The translations under genes were made by a program, and so were the position numbers. A stretch of DNA of 55,937 bases, taken from Candidatus Nanopelagicaceae bacterium. Lineage in GTDB: Bacteria; Actinomycetota; Actinomycetes; Nanopelagicales; Nanopelagicaceae. The DNA is taken from the NCBI GenBank assembly GCA_018882745.1, contig VFFD01000002.1, positions 1 through 55,937 of the forward strand, given 5' to 3'. Positions 25,334 through 33,969 of the stretch are shown here, piece by piece (the stretch's first letter is position 1; each line of letters starts with the position of its first letter). The notes beneath the pieces are model-generated. The model ran no database searches. It was not told the DNA's origin and saw only the letters and a program-made list of their open reading frames with translations.

Positions 25334-26299
25334 ATGTCTAGCGCTAAGACCGAACGCTTAGTGAATCTCACTATGGCACTGCTCGCTACGCAGCGATATA
25401 TGCGAAAGAGCGAGATTTTCAGAAAAGTGGCGGGCTACAGTGGAAGTGAAGAGACAAAAGAACGAATGTTCGAACGCGATAAGGATGATTTACGAGCGCT
25501 CGGAATTGAGATTGAGGTAGCTTCTCACGATCCTCTTTTTGAAGATGAACCTGGGTATCGGATTCGTCCAGACACCTATCGCATGCCAACAGCAGATTTT
25601 TCTCTGGAGGAGTTGGGAATTCTTACAACAGCACTGGGTCTATGGCTTGATAGCGGATTAGAAGATTTAGCAGTGAGCGCCGCGCGACGTTTTCGTTCGT
25701 TTGGTGAAATAAGCGATGTAGACCTATTTGCCTCACCGAATACATCTGAATTCTCCGAAGCCGGTCTCTTGGAGATAACTAAAGCGCTTGCGCACCGAAG
25801 TCGGATTGACTTTGACTACAAAAAACCTGATGCTGCCAGTTCCCAAGGGCGCTCTGTCTATCCACTGGGCTTAAGTGCATGGAAAGGTTCGTGGTATCTC
25901 GTAGGTGAAGATTTGGATCGCGACGATATTCGAGTTTTCAAACTTTCCCGAATTACATCCAAGATTGAAGTAACAAAGAAGCGCGACATGTACCAAATTC
26001 CGGAAGATTTCAGTGTGAGGGATTACCTCGTTATGCATGCCAAAGAGGAGTTAAGGATTACAGCTCTAGTGATGAAAGGAAGAGCCCATTCGATTCGCTC
26101 TAAAGCAATCACAATTGAAGCGCTCGCAGACTCAGATCTATCTCAAGATTGGGAGAAGGTAACTTATTCTGCGGAAAATCTGGAAAGCGCGTTACGTGAG
26201 GCTCTCTGGTATTCAGATTCTCTGATTGTTCAATCACCAGAAGATGTACGCCGGGCAGTTATTGATTCCCTCATGCACGTGGTGGCTAATCATGGTTGA
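25334..26299 (+). CDS. pafB: WYL-domain transcriptional regulator PafB
   Basis: PafB of 321 residues: N-terminal winged-helix region (RLVNLTMALLATQRYM), central WYL domain (IDFDYKKPD, PLGLSAWKGSWYLVGED, FKLSRI) and WCX-like C-terminus. In mycobacteria PafB and PafC form a heterodimer that activates many DNA-damage genes independently of LexA. It overlaps pafC by eight bases, as expected for obligate partners. The usual neighbour pafA and the proteasome genes are missing, so only the regulatory role can remain. Confidence 0.93.
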   Translation: MSSAKTERLVNLTMALLATQRYMRKSEIFRKVAGYSGSEETKERMFERDKDDLRALGIEIEVASHDPLFEDEPGYRIRPDTYRMPTADFSLEELGILTTALGLWLDSGLEDLAVSAARRFRSFGEISDVDLFASPNTSEFSEAGLLEITKALAHRSRIDFDYKKPDAASSQGRSVYPLGLSAWKGSWYLVGEDLDRDDIRVFKLSRITSKIEVTKKRDMYQIPEDFSVRDYLVMHAKEELRITALVMKGRAHSIRSKAITIEALADSDLSQDWEKVTYSAENLESALREALWYSDSLIVQSPEDVRRAVIDSLMHVVANHG

Positions 26300-27209
26300 G
26301 GCAGCCGCAGCCCGCGCAATTCGATTGCTCGATCTTGTGCCATATCTCGTTTCTCACTCAGGAATCTCCGTGACTTCACTCGCAAAGGAGTTTGGCGTAG
26401 GTAAAGAAGACATGCTGAAAGATCTCAATCTTCTATTCATGTGTGGACTTCCGGGCTACACGCCACTTGAACTTATCGATATCTCTTTCGATGACGAGGT
26501 AGTTGTTGTTCGCGATCCGCAGAATTTAAATGCGCCACGTAATCTTACGGAGTCGGAATCCATAGCCTTGAGAATCGCACTTGCGGCGCTTTTGGAAACC
26601 ACGCCACGAACCAGCCCCAATTATGTGAAGATAGTGGAGCTCACAAACAAAATCTCATCCGCCTTTGCTAATCAAGTCCCTCAAGGGGCGATTGAGTTCA
26701 CTGCAGATCGAGAGAAGGCTACGATCGAAGCGATTGAACGAGCGCTCAACGAAAACTTGGATATTGAGATTGAATACGTCAATCGCGCTAAGGATGAGAT
26801 AACCCGACGTGTGGTGACGCCTCGGTATGTTTCGCTTGGTTCACATCGATCTTCGCTATCAGGGTACTGCCACTCTGCACGTGCAGAACGAAGCTTTGTT
26901 CTCTCCAATATTGCTGCGATTAAGTTAGTGCAACGAACCCAGATTGAGAATGTAATTTCTGTCAATGCCGAGGATGCTCTCACGGTTGAGATTTCAGTTA
27001 CAGACGCTGATGCCAATTTCGTCTCATCAAATCGCGATCTTCTGACTGAAATAGGGAAGAACCGTTATCAACTCGAGGTCTTTCAAGACGAGTGGATTGT
27101 TCGCTCCATCATGAGTGAACCAGTAGGTCTACAACTAGTTAAACCAACAACCGTTCGGGAAGAAGTAAAGAAGCGGGCGGAGGATGCGCTTCATTTATAC
27201 GGCAGATAA
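26292..27209 (+). CDS. pafC: WYL-domain transcriptional regulator PafC
   Basis: Partner of PafB, 305 residues. The N-terminal winged helix (AIRLLDLVPYLVSHSG, SVTSLAKEFGVGKEDMLKDL) is followed by a WYL domain (DIEIEYVNRAKDE, VVTPRYVSLGSHRSSLSGYC). The ATG at 26292 is inside the end of pafB; the earlier in-frame ATG at 26226 is entirely within it. tatA lies 81 bases downstream, the same order as in mycobacteria and streptomycetes. Confidence 0.93.
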   Translation: MVEAAAARAIRLLDLVPYLVSHSGISVTSLAKEFGVGKEDMLKDLNLLFMCGLPGYTPLELIDISFDDEVVVVRDPQNLNAPRNLTESESIALRIALAALLETTPRTSPNYVKIVELTNKISSAFANQVPQGAIEFTADREKATIEAIERALNENLDIEIEYVNRAKDEITRRVVTPRYVSLGSHRSSLSGYCHSARAERSFVLSNIAAIKLVQRTQIENVISVNAEDALTVEISVTDADANFVSSNRDLLTEIGKNRYQLEVFQDEWIVRSIMSEPVGLQLVKPTTVREEVKKRAEDALHLYGR

Positions 27210-27220
27210 AGGCGTTTTGG

Positions 27221-27232
27221 GGTACATGTACC
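27221..27232. promoter_or_regulatory. 12-bp palindrome GGTACATGTACC upstream of tatA
   Basis: Perfect palindrome in the 81-base gap between pafC and tatA, 58 bases before the tatA start. It could be an operator; no regulator is known to me for it. Confidence 0.3.
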
Positions 27233-27290
27233 GTCCCAGAATCGCGTGGTAGGTTTGCGTTCTCGTAAGGAAGCTCTGAAAGGCGGACAC

Positions 27291-27479
27291 ATGTTCGGAC
27301 TACGCGAACCATCTCATTGGCTATTACTTATCCTCGTCGTCGTAATTCTCTTCGGAGCTAAGCGCCTTCCTGACTCAGCTCGTTCTCTCGGTCGTTCGCT
27401 CCGTATCTTCAAGAGCGAAGTTAAGGAATTGAACAAGGAAGATAAGAAGAACCAAGACGGAGACCAACCTTCTCAGTAG
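27291..27479 (+). CDS. tatA: Sec-independent translocase subunit TatA
   Basis: Pore-forming subunit of the twin-arginine export system, 62 residues. A single N-terminal membrane helix ([18 protein letters not shown]) is followed by the hinge, an amphipathic helix ([16 protein letters not shown]) and a charged tail. The ATG at 27291 is chosen because TatA begins at this point and an AAGG-type ribosome binding site lies 6-8 bases upstream. tatC follows after 67 bases. Confidence 0.94.
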   Translation: MFGLREPSHWLLLILVVVILFGAKRLPDSARSLGRSLRIFKSEVKELNKEDKKNQDGDQPSQ

Positions 27480-27546
27480 TTCTACTTATTTAGCGCGCTA
27501 CCGGCGCGCACAACGAGACTGTTGAGCAATGAGTAGGTAGGGAGAT

Positions 27547-28380
27547 ATGGCATCCAGGAATCGCAGCACTATGCCGCTGCTGGAGCATCTCCGTGAACTT
27601 CGCAAACGAGTTATTCGCTCAGCGCTCTTCATCGTAATTTTTTCAGTCGTTGGTTGGATGCAGTACAACACAATCATCACGACACTCTCGAGCCCAGTCT
27701 GCGATTTAAGGGCTGCCCAAGAGAGTGGAAGCGCAAGTTGTGGAGCCCTGTACATCAGCGGCGTCTTAGGGCCGCTCAATCTTCAGCTTAAAGTTTCATT
27801 CCTTACGGGAGTTATTCTCTCCGCTCCTTTCTGGCTCTATCAGATCTGGGCATTCATTGCGCCTGCGCTGCATCGAAAAGAGAAACGAAATTCAATTCTC
27901 TTCATTATCGCTGCAACCCCTTTCTTTGCACTTGGCGCTACTTTGGCGTACATAGTCCTTCCGCTTGCGATCGAGGTGCTTTTTGGTTTTACGCCGGAAT
28001 CATTGAATAACTTGATTCGTTTCGATGATTACCTAGATTTTGTGCTTCGACTTATTTTGATTTTCGGAATCGCCTTCGAACTGCCCGTATTTCTCGTTTC
28101 TCTCAATTTGGTGGGAATTCTCTCGGGTAAATCAATCCTGCGCCCTTGGCGTTTTGCGATTTTTGCCATCACGTTCTTTGTGGCGGCTTTCTCGCCCACA
28201 GCAGATCCGCTATCCATGGCAGCGCTCGCAGTACCTTTGATAGTCCTCTACTTCGGATCAGGCGGAATCGGTCTGCTCGTCGATAAACGCCGTGACCGTA
28301 AATCACGTTCGGTTGCAGATGATGAAGCTGCTCCAATTGGGGAGGTAGCGCCCATAGAAGAACCCACTCCTGAAGCTTAG
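27547..28380 (+). CDS. tatC: Sec-independent translocase subunit TatC
   Basis: Receptor subunit of the twin-arginine translocase, 277 residues with six membrane segments. The N-terminal MPLLEHLRELRKRVIRS and the LPVFLVSLNLVGI region are characteristic; the Glu in PLLEHLREL is conserved for signal-peptide recognition. The tail is hydrophilic and acidic. GGGAGA stands two bases before the ATG. With tatA it forms a minimal Tat system; no tatB is seen. Confidence 0.95.
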   Translation: MASRNRSTMPLLEHLRELRKRVIRSALFIVIFSVVGWMQYNTIITTLSSPVCDLRAAQESGSASCGALYISGVLGPLNLQLKVSFLTGVILSAPFWLYQIWAFIAPALHRKEKRNSILFIIAATPFFALGATLAYIVLPLAIEVLFGFTPESLNNLIRFDDYLDFVLRLILIFGIAFELPVFLVSLNLVGILSGKSILRPWRFAIFAITFFVAAFSPTADPLSMAALAVPLIVLYFGSGGIGLLVDKRRDRKSRSVADDEAAPIGEVAPIEEPTPEA

Positions 28381-28401
28381 AAAGGTTTAGGCTACAAAAC
28401 T

Positions 28402-29274
28402 ATGTGGCTCCTCTTAAGCAACCCAACATCAGGAGGCGGTAAGGGGAGAAAGTATCTCCACATCATCAAGGATTATCTGGATGCAAACAATCTTCCATAT
28501 CGGGACATCACATCGGCTTCATACGAATTGGCATCCGAGGCGCTAAAGAAATCTCTCAAGCAACAAAGTAGCCATATCTCCGGTGTATTTGTGATTGGCG
28601 GAGATGGAATGGTTCACCTTGCGGTTCAAGAGTTGGCAAATAGAAGTATTCCTCTAGCTCTGATTCCCGCAGGCACGGGAAATGATTTTGCACGTTCTCT
28701 CAATTTGCCACTCGATGCTCCACTGCAATTATTGAAAACTTATCTTGCAACCTCACCTATTTATCTTGATCTTGGTCAGGTGAATAATGAAATTTTCGCC
28801 GAAATTCTCAGTACGGGTTTTGATTCAGTTGTAAACGAACGAGCGAATGAGATGCGAGTCATCAGAGGACGAACGAAATACAACATCGCAATTCTTCTTG
28901 TGCTCTCCACTTTCAAACCTAAGAGTTATGAGTTCCGTGTCGATTCTGTATCGTTCACAACCAAGGCTATGTTGATCGCGGTCTCAAACGGAATTAGTTA
29001 TGGGGGAGGGATGAAGGTGACCCCCAATGCCGAACTAGATGATGGCCTCTTTGACATCATGGTTCTCGGACCTGTCTCCAAATTTGAATTCCTCAAAGTT
29101 TTCCCAAAGGTATTTTCGGGTGGTCATGTATTCCATCCCGCTGTGAAAATTCTTCGGGGCAAGGAAGTTTCGATCACATCAGATGCCGTTGCATATGCCG
29201 ATGGCGAGCGAATTGGGGAACTTCCAATCAAGGCAAGAGTCTTACCTAAAGCCCTACTGACGTGGCGACTATGA
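28402..29274 (+). CDS. Diacylglycerol/lipid kinase family protein
   Basis: Soluble DgkB/YegS-type lipid kinase of 290 residues. Motifs seen: LLSNPTSGGGKG at the N-terminus, VIGGDGMVH (nucleotide-binding GGDG), PAGTGNDFARSLN and VSNGISYGGGMKVTPNAELDDGLFD. It probably phosphorylates diacylglycerol or a related lipid, or sphingoid bases. The stop overlaps the helicase ATG (ATGA), so it belongs to the tat-dagK-helY operon. Confidence 0.88.
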   Translation: MWLLLSNPTSGGGKGRKYLHIIKDYLDANNLPYRDITSASYELASEALKKSLKQQSSHISGVFVIGGDGMVHLAVQELANRSIPLALIPAGTGNDFARSLNLPLDAPLQLLKTYLATSPIYLDLGQVNNEIFAEILSTGFDSVVNERANEMRVIRGRTKYNIAILLVLSTFKPKSYEFRVDSVSFTTKAMLIAVSNGISYGGGMKVTPNAELDDGLFDIMVLGPVSKFEFLKVFPKVFSGGHVFHPAVKILRGKEVSITSDAVAYADGERIGELPIKARVLPKALLTWRL

Positions 29275-31655
29275 ATTCATTATCGCCCGCAGAACGCTAC
29301 GCCGCTGCAAAGAATCGACAGAAACATCCGCTTACATCTGAGTTTATGTCGAAGTATTCCTTTCCCTTTGACCATTTCCAACAGATCGGTTGTCAGCACT
29401 TGGAAGATGGGAAGAGCGTTCTCGTTGCAGCTCCGACTGGTGCAGGAAAGACCATCGTTGGAGAGTTTGCAACGTATTTAGCCGAACATCATGGCAATCG
29501 CTGTTTTTACACTACACCTATTAAAGCGCTCTCAAATCAGAAGTATCAGGATCTCGTTAAGGTTTACGGCGAAAGCGAGGTTGGCTTACTAACGGGTGAC
29601 TCTTCGATTAATAGTGATGCCAGAGTAGTCGTGATGACGACGGAAGTTTTGCGTAACATGATTTACGCAGATTCTGAAGCAATCAATGAGCTTGGTTATG
29701 TAGTCATGGATGAAGTGCACTACTTAGCCGATAAATTCCGAGGCGCTGTTTGGGAAGAGATTTTGATTCATCTACCCGAAAGAATTCAGATTGTTTCGTT
29801 ATCAGCAACAGTTTCCAATGCGGAGGAGTTTGGAGAATGGCTTAAAACGGTTCGTGGCGAGACAGAGGTGGTTCTTAGTGAAATTAGACCAGTACCGCTT
29901 TATCAACATATCCTGATTGGAAATCGCATTCTCGATCTATTCGTAGATGAGGGTCGAGTAAATCCTGAAATTGTTCGCCTCGAACGAAACTCGGTGCGAC
30001 GTGTCCCAGGTTCTGGGTCAAAAAGCTGGAAAGAGAGCAAATTTTCAACGATTAAGTCACTTACTCGCCCTGAGGTAGTGGAGAAGCTCCTGCATAGAAA
30101 CTTCCTGCCGGTTATCTATTTTATTTTTTCGAGAGCTGGTTGTGATGCCGCTGTTGCTTCCTGTATCCGTGAAGGTCTTTCATTGACAAATACGGAAGAG
30201 AAGGAAGAGATTCGCCGCATCATTGCTATCCGGACCCACGAGTTGCCTCATGAAGATTTTGGGGTGCTTGGCTTTCATGAGTGGAGCCAAGCGCTTGAGC
30301 GCGGTATTGCTGCTCATCATGCCGGACTGTTACCGATGTTTAAGGAGACGATAGAAGAGTTATTCCAACGCGGTTTACTCAAGGTTGTCTTTGCTACCGA
30401 AACTCTTGCTTTGGGCATCAACATGCCAGCGCGTTCGGTAGTTCTCGACAAACTCGTTAAGTGGAATGGTGAAACTCACGCCACCATCTCGCCAGGGGAG
30501 TACACCCAACTCACTGGGCGAGCAGGCAGACGCGGTATCGATGTTGAGGGAAACGCACTCATTATGTGGAGTGAGGAGATCGATAGCGGGATGGCAGCCG
30601 GCTTAGCCAGCACTCGCACCTACCCACTTCGTTCTTCCTTTTCACCCACGTATAACATGACGGCAAATCTGATTTCACGATTTGGAAGAGAACGTGCTCG
30701 CAAATCTCTTGGTTCCTCATTCGCGCAATTTCAAGCCGATAAAGCTGTTGTCGGTTTAGCGCGTCAGATAACAAAGAATGAACAAGCTGTGAAATCACTT
30801 CGCGGAGAAGCTTCATGTCACTTAGGAGATATTTCGGAGTACATGGAGCGACGAGCTGCTATTAAAGAACTTGAGAACCAATTCTCGCAACGTCGCGTTG
30901 TTTCTGGAAGTCGACGCAAGGCTCATGCAGCAATAGAGGAGGAGATTTCCGAGCACCGACGTTTTCTCAAGCACCATCCTTGCCATCCATGTCCGGATCG
31001 CGAATCTCATGCTCGACAATTCGAGAAAGCGGCACGACTAGAGCGCGAGTCTCAGGGACTAACAAACCGCATGGAGAGTCGTACAAATGTCATACCCCGA
31101 ACTTTTGATCGAGTAGGAGACGTCCTTACTGATTTGAATTATCTTCATGGGGATTCATTAACACCTAAGGGCGAGATCCTCACTCGCATCTATGCAGAGA
31201 CAGATTTGCTGATGGCGGAGATTCTCAACTCGGAGATACTTAATGACATAACGCCACCTGATCTAGTCGGATTGCTTTCCTCGTTGGTTTACGAAGGCAG
31301 AGGAGAGCGCAGTCGTACTCCACGACTTCCGAAATCTTTAGAACAGCTCGTTCCTCCTGTTGCGAAGATGTGGGCCGCAATCGTGAATTTAGAGGAGTCT
31401 CACGGCATTCAGCCTCAACGTGAACCGAATTTCGATTTAGCATGGAGCGCATATCGTTGGGCAAATGGCCACAGTTTGCAGACGATTTTGCGTGAGACTG
31501 AAATAACTGTAGGAGATTTTGTTCGAGCGATTCGTCAGATTATTGATCTACTTGGACAACTTCTTAACGCGAAACCTGACATGCATCATTTGATAAGAGA
31601 TGCGATGAAGCGAGTAGACAGAGGCGTTATTGCATACTCGGCGGTCGTAGCATGA
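29271..31655 (+). CDS. helY: HelY-type DEAD/DEAH-box helicase (Ski2/Mtr4-like)
   Basis: SF2 helicase of 794 residues. Walker A is APTGAGKT, the motif II box is DEVHYLADKFRG, motif III is SATVSN, and motifs V and VI are TETLALGINMPARSV and LTGRAGRRGID. The C-terminal part fits the DSHCT domain of Ski2/Mtr4 proteins, suggesting an RNA helicase role in RNA processing or decay. I chose ATG at 29271 (ATGA overlap with the lipid kinase) over the GTG at 29262. The 3' end overlaps the exonuclease gene by four bases. Confidence 0.92.
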   Translation: MNSLSPAERYAAAKNRQKHPLTSEFMSKYSFPFDHFQQIGCQHLEDGKSVLVAAPTGAGKTIVGEFATYLAEHHGNRCFYTTPIKALSNQKYQDLVKVYGESEVGLLTGDSSINSDARVVVMTTEVLRNMIYADSEAINELGYVVMDEVHYLADKFRGAVWEEILIHLPERIQIVSLSATVSNAEEFGEWLKTVRGETEVVLSEIRPVPLYQHILIGNRILDLFVDEGRVNPEIVRLERNSVRRVPGSGSKSWKESKFSTIKSLTRPEVVEKLLHRNFLPVIYFIFSRAGCDAAVASCIREGLSLTNTEEKEEIRRIIAIRTHELPHEDFGVLGFHEWSQALERGIAAHHAGLLPMFKETIEELFQRGLLKVVFATETLALGINMPARSVVLDKLVKWNGETHATISPGEYTQLTGRAGRRGIDVEGNALIMWSEEIDSGMAAGLASTRTYPLRSSFSPTYNMTANLISRFGRERARKSLGSSFAQFQADKAVVGLARQITKNEQAVKSLRGEASCHLGDISEYMERRAAIKELENQFSQRRVVSGSRRKAHAAIEEEISEHRRFLKHHPCHPCPDRESHARQFEKAARLERESQGLTNRMESRTNVIPRTFDRVGDVLTDLNYLHGDSLTPKGEILTRIYAETDLLMAEILNSEILNDITPPDLVGLLSSLVYEGRGERSRTPRLPKSLEQLVPPVAKMWAAIVNLEESHGIQPQREPNFDLAWSAYRWANGHSLQTILRETEITVGDFVRAIRQIIDLLGQLLNAKPDMHHLIRDAMKRVDRGVIAYSAVVA

Positions 31656-32554
31656 CACTTCTATTAATCGATAGCGCTTCGCTGTGGTATCGCGCCTATT
31701 ACGGAATGCCTGACACGTTGCTCTCACCTGATGGGGAACCCATTAATGCCGTGAAGGGCTTTATTGATATGACCTCGCGCTTGGTTTCACATTACCGACC
31801 TAATCGAATGGCGCTCTGCCTTGATGGAGATTGGCGACCAAGTTGGAGAGTCGATCTATTCCCCGAGTACAAGGCCAATCGCGTTGATGATGATGGTGAC
31901 GAAGAGGCAGAACCTGATCTTTTAACCCCTCAAATCCCCATTATTACCGACTTCTTCGAGGCGGCCGGCATTCCACTCATTGGCGTAGATGATTACGAAG
32001 CTGATGATGTGATTGCAACGCTCGCGTATCAAGAAAAGAGTCCTACTCGAATCGTTACAGGCGATCGTGATCTCTTTCAGCTTGTCGATGACAAACGTGA
32101 TGTTGCAGTAGCTTATTTAGCCAAGGGCATCAGCAATCATGATTTGGTGAATATCAAGTGGATTTCGCAAAAGTATGACATTCCAGGGGAGAGGTACGCG
32201 CTCTTTGCCATGATTCGTGGCGATGCATCCGATGGTCTTCCTGGAATTAAAGGCATTGGCGAGAAAGGCGCTGCGGCTATAGCTAAATCCTTTGCATCGA
32301 TGAACGATGTCATTGATGCTGCACTCTCTGAAGACGAATCATTGCATCCCACACATCGCAAGAAGATTCTCGCAGATATGCAGTATGCCAAGATTGCTGA
32401 GAAACTCGTAACCTGTGCGCTCGATGTGCGCCTTCCAAAGGTAGATCTAAAGATTCCTTCAGGACCTAGCGACCGTTCGTACCTGGAATCAATGAAAAAA
32501 GATTACGGCTTAGGCGCAAGCGTTGATCGCCTCATGGCTGCACTGCAATGGTAA
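31652..32554 (+). CDS. 5'-3' exonuclease (stand-alone FEN-like)
   Basis: Protein of 300 residues corresponding to the 5'-3' exonuclease domain of DNA polymerase I, without the polymerase. Metal-binding motifs: LLIDSASLWYRAYYG, CLDGDWRPSWR with EYKANR, DDYEADDVIATLA, VTGDRDLFQLVD and the helix-hairpin-helix GDASDGLPGIKGIGEKGA. Likely acts on flaps or RNA primers. It overlaps helY by ATGA and lnt by seven bases; a homologue also lies near helY in mycobacteria. Confidence 0.92.
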   Translation: MTLLLIDSASLWYRAYYGMPDTLLSPDGEPINAVKGFIDMTSRLVSHYRPNRMALCLDGDWRPSWRVDLFPEYKANRVDDDGDEEAEPDLLTPQIPIITDFFEAAGIPLIGVDDYEADDVIATLAYQEKSPTRIVTGDRDLFQLVDDKRDVAVAYLAKGISNHDLVNIKWISQKYDIPGERYALFAMIRGDASDGLPGIKGIGEKGAAAIAKSFASMNDVIDAALSEDESLHPTHRKKILADMQYAKIAEKLVTCALDVRLPKVDLKIPSGPSDRSYLESMKKDYGLGASVDRLMAALQW

Positions 32555-33948
32555 ACCTATTTCTTGCCGTTCTGTCTGGAATCTTGTTCTGGATTGGTTT
32601 TGCACCATTTGAGTTGTGGATTGCTCCGTATCTCGGAGTTGCTCTGCTTTTTCGCACACTTTGTGAAAAACCATTTCACAATCGAGTAATTCTTGCTCTC
32701 GTAGCAGGATTATCTTTCTTTCTTCCGCTCCTTCATTGGAGCTCGGTTTATGTTGGAGCGATTCCATGGCTTGTTCTCGCAATAGGGGAGAGCCTGATTT
32801 TCGCTCTGATTGGTATACCTCGATGGAGCCGGAAATGGGAGAGCGCGCTCTCCTTTGCACTCCTCTTTACACTCATTGAATTGTTGAGAATGAAGGCGCC
32901 ATTCGGTGGTTTTGGATGGGGAAGAGTTGGTTTTACGCAGATTGATTCCATCAATTTCGTTTTTCCCATCATCGGCGTCACAGGTGTTTCTCTGATTGTT
33001 GCTCTAGCCGCGCTTATATTTACATCCGCTCGTAAGTTTGGTGCAGCGCTGCTGATTGCTTTCCTCTTTGGAAATGCAGCAATCAATTTTCTTGTGAAAG
33101 ATTTGCGCGAAACGAACTTACAGATAACTGCAATTCAAGGTGGAGTCGATATTCTCGGATTGGATTTTAATGATCGTGCGATGAGAATCTTGGACCGTCA
33201 CATTCAAGCAACTGTTAGAGTTCCAGAGACAGATTTATACATTTGGCCGGAAAACGCTTCCGATATCGATCCACTCAAGAATCCGATTGCCAATTCGAAG
33301 GTTGTCGAACTGATAAATGAGATTGATGCGCCATTACTCATAGGCGCCGTCGAAACCTCTGATTTGGGTCCTAAGAACTCAAGCCTTCTATTTAACATTC
33401 GAGGTTCATTAGATAGTCGTTACGTTAAGCAGGACCTCGCACCATTCGGTGAATACATGCCGATGCGACGACTCGCAGAAGCTATCTCTCCATATGCAGA
33501 GCAAGTTAACGACTTTCTACCGGGCAGCAAATGGATCAAACACATGGCTAATGGAGCGCCTTTTCAGTCATTAATCTGTTTTGAGATCTTGGATGATGAT
33601 CACGCTAAAGATGGGGCACGAGGTAGCTCTTTTCTCGTAGCTCAGACAAATAATGCAACCTTTGGAGAGAGTTCTGAAGCCGCTCAACAACTACAAATCA
33701 CTCGAGCTCGAGCCGCCGAATCTGGTCGCGAATTTGCCGTTGTGAGTACGACTGGTTTTACTGCACATATCAATAAGCAAGGAAAAGTTCTGGCGTCGTT
33801 GCCGCAATTTCTTCCCGACCAGCTAACTATGAAAATTGACCTGGTAGAACCCGAAAGAGCCACACTGGCTCAACGGCTTCAAAGCTGGATGTGGGCTTTG
33901 GGACTGATCGTTCTCTTTGCCCTTCTCCGTGTGAGATTAAGCCGATAA
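32548..33948 (+). CDS. lnt: Apolipoprotein N-acyltransferase
   Basis: Adds the third acyl chain to lipoproteins at the membrane. The protein has 466 residues: several N-terminal membrane helices, then a nitrilase-like domain and a C-terminal helix. The catalytic triad is plausible as Glu in IWPENASD, Lys in KQDLAPFGEYMP and Cys in SLICFEIL. It is the last gene of the rightward operon; its stop codon lies inside the dif site, so dif is placed right at the operon end. Confidence 0.92.
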   Translation: MVNLFLAVLSGILFWIGFAPFELWIAPYLGVALLFRTLCEKPFHNRVILALVAGLSFFLPLLHWSSVYVGAIPWLVLAIGESLIFALIGIPRWSRKWESALSFALLFTLIELLRMKAPFGGFGWGRVGFTQIDSINFVFPIIGVTGVSLIVALAALIFTSARKFGAALLIAFLFGNAAINFLVKDLRETNLQITAIQGGVDILGLDFNDRAMRILDRHIQATVRVPETDLYIWPENASDIDPLKNPIANSKVVELINEIDAPLLIGAVETSDLGPKNSSLLFNIRGSLDSRYVKQDLAPFGEYMPMRRLAEAISPYAEQVNDFLPGSKWIKHMANGAPFQSLICFEILDDDHAKDGARGSSFLVAQTNNATFGESSEAAQQLQITRARAAESGREFAVVSTTGFTAHINKQGKVLASLPQFLPDQLTMKIDLVEPERATLAQRLQSWMWALGLIVLFALLRVRLSR

Positions 33949-33965
33949 TCTACATTATGTCAAGT
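33938..33965 (+). other. dif site (XerCD chromosome dimer resolution site)
   Basis: A 28-bp sequence that agrees with the actinobacterial dif consensus I recall from the literature (TTSRCCGATAAT followed by VNACATTATGTCAAGT) at all but positions 2 and 3. The right part, ACATTATGTCAAGT, is exact, as is CCGATAAT on the left. It overlaps the lnt stop and ends 5 bases before the gcvP stop, exactly where the general gene direction flips. XerC and XerD recombine here to separate chromosome dimers. The consensus is from memory. Confidence 0.9.
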
Positions 33966-33969
33966 AAAA

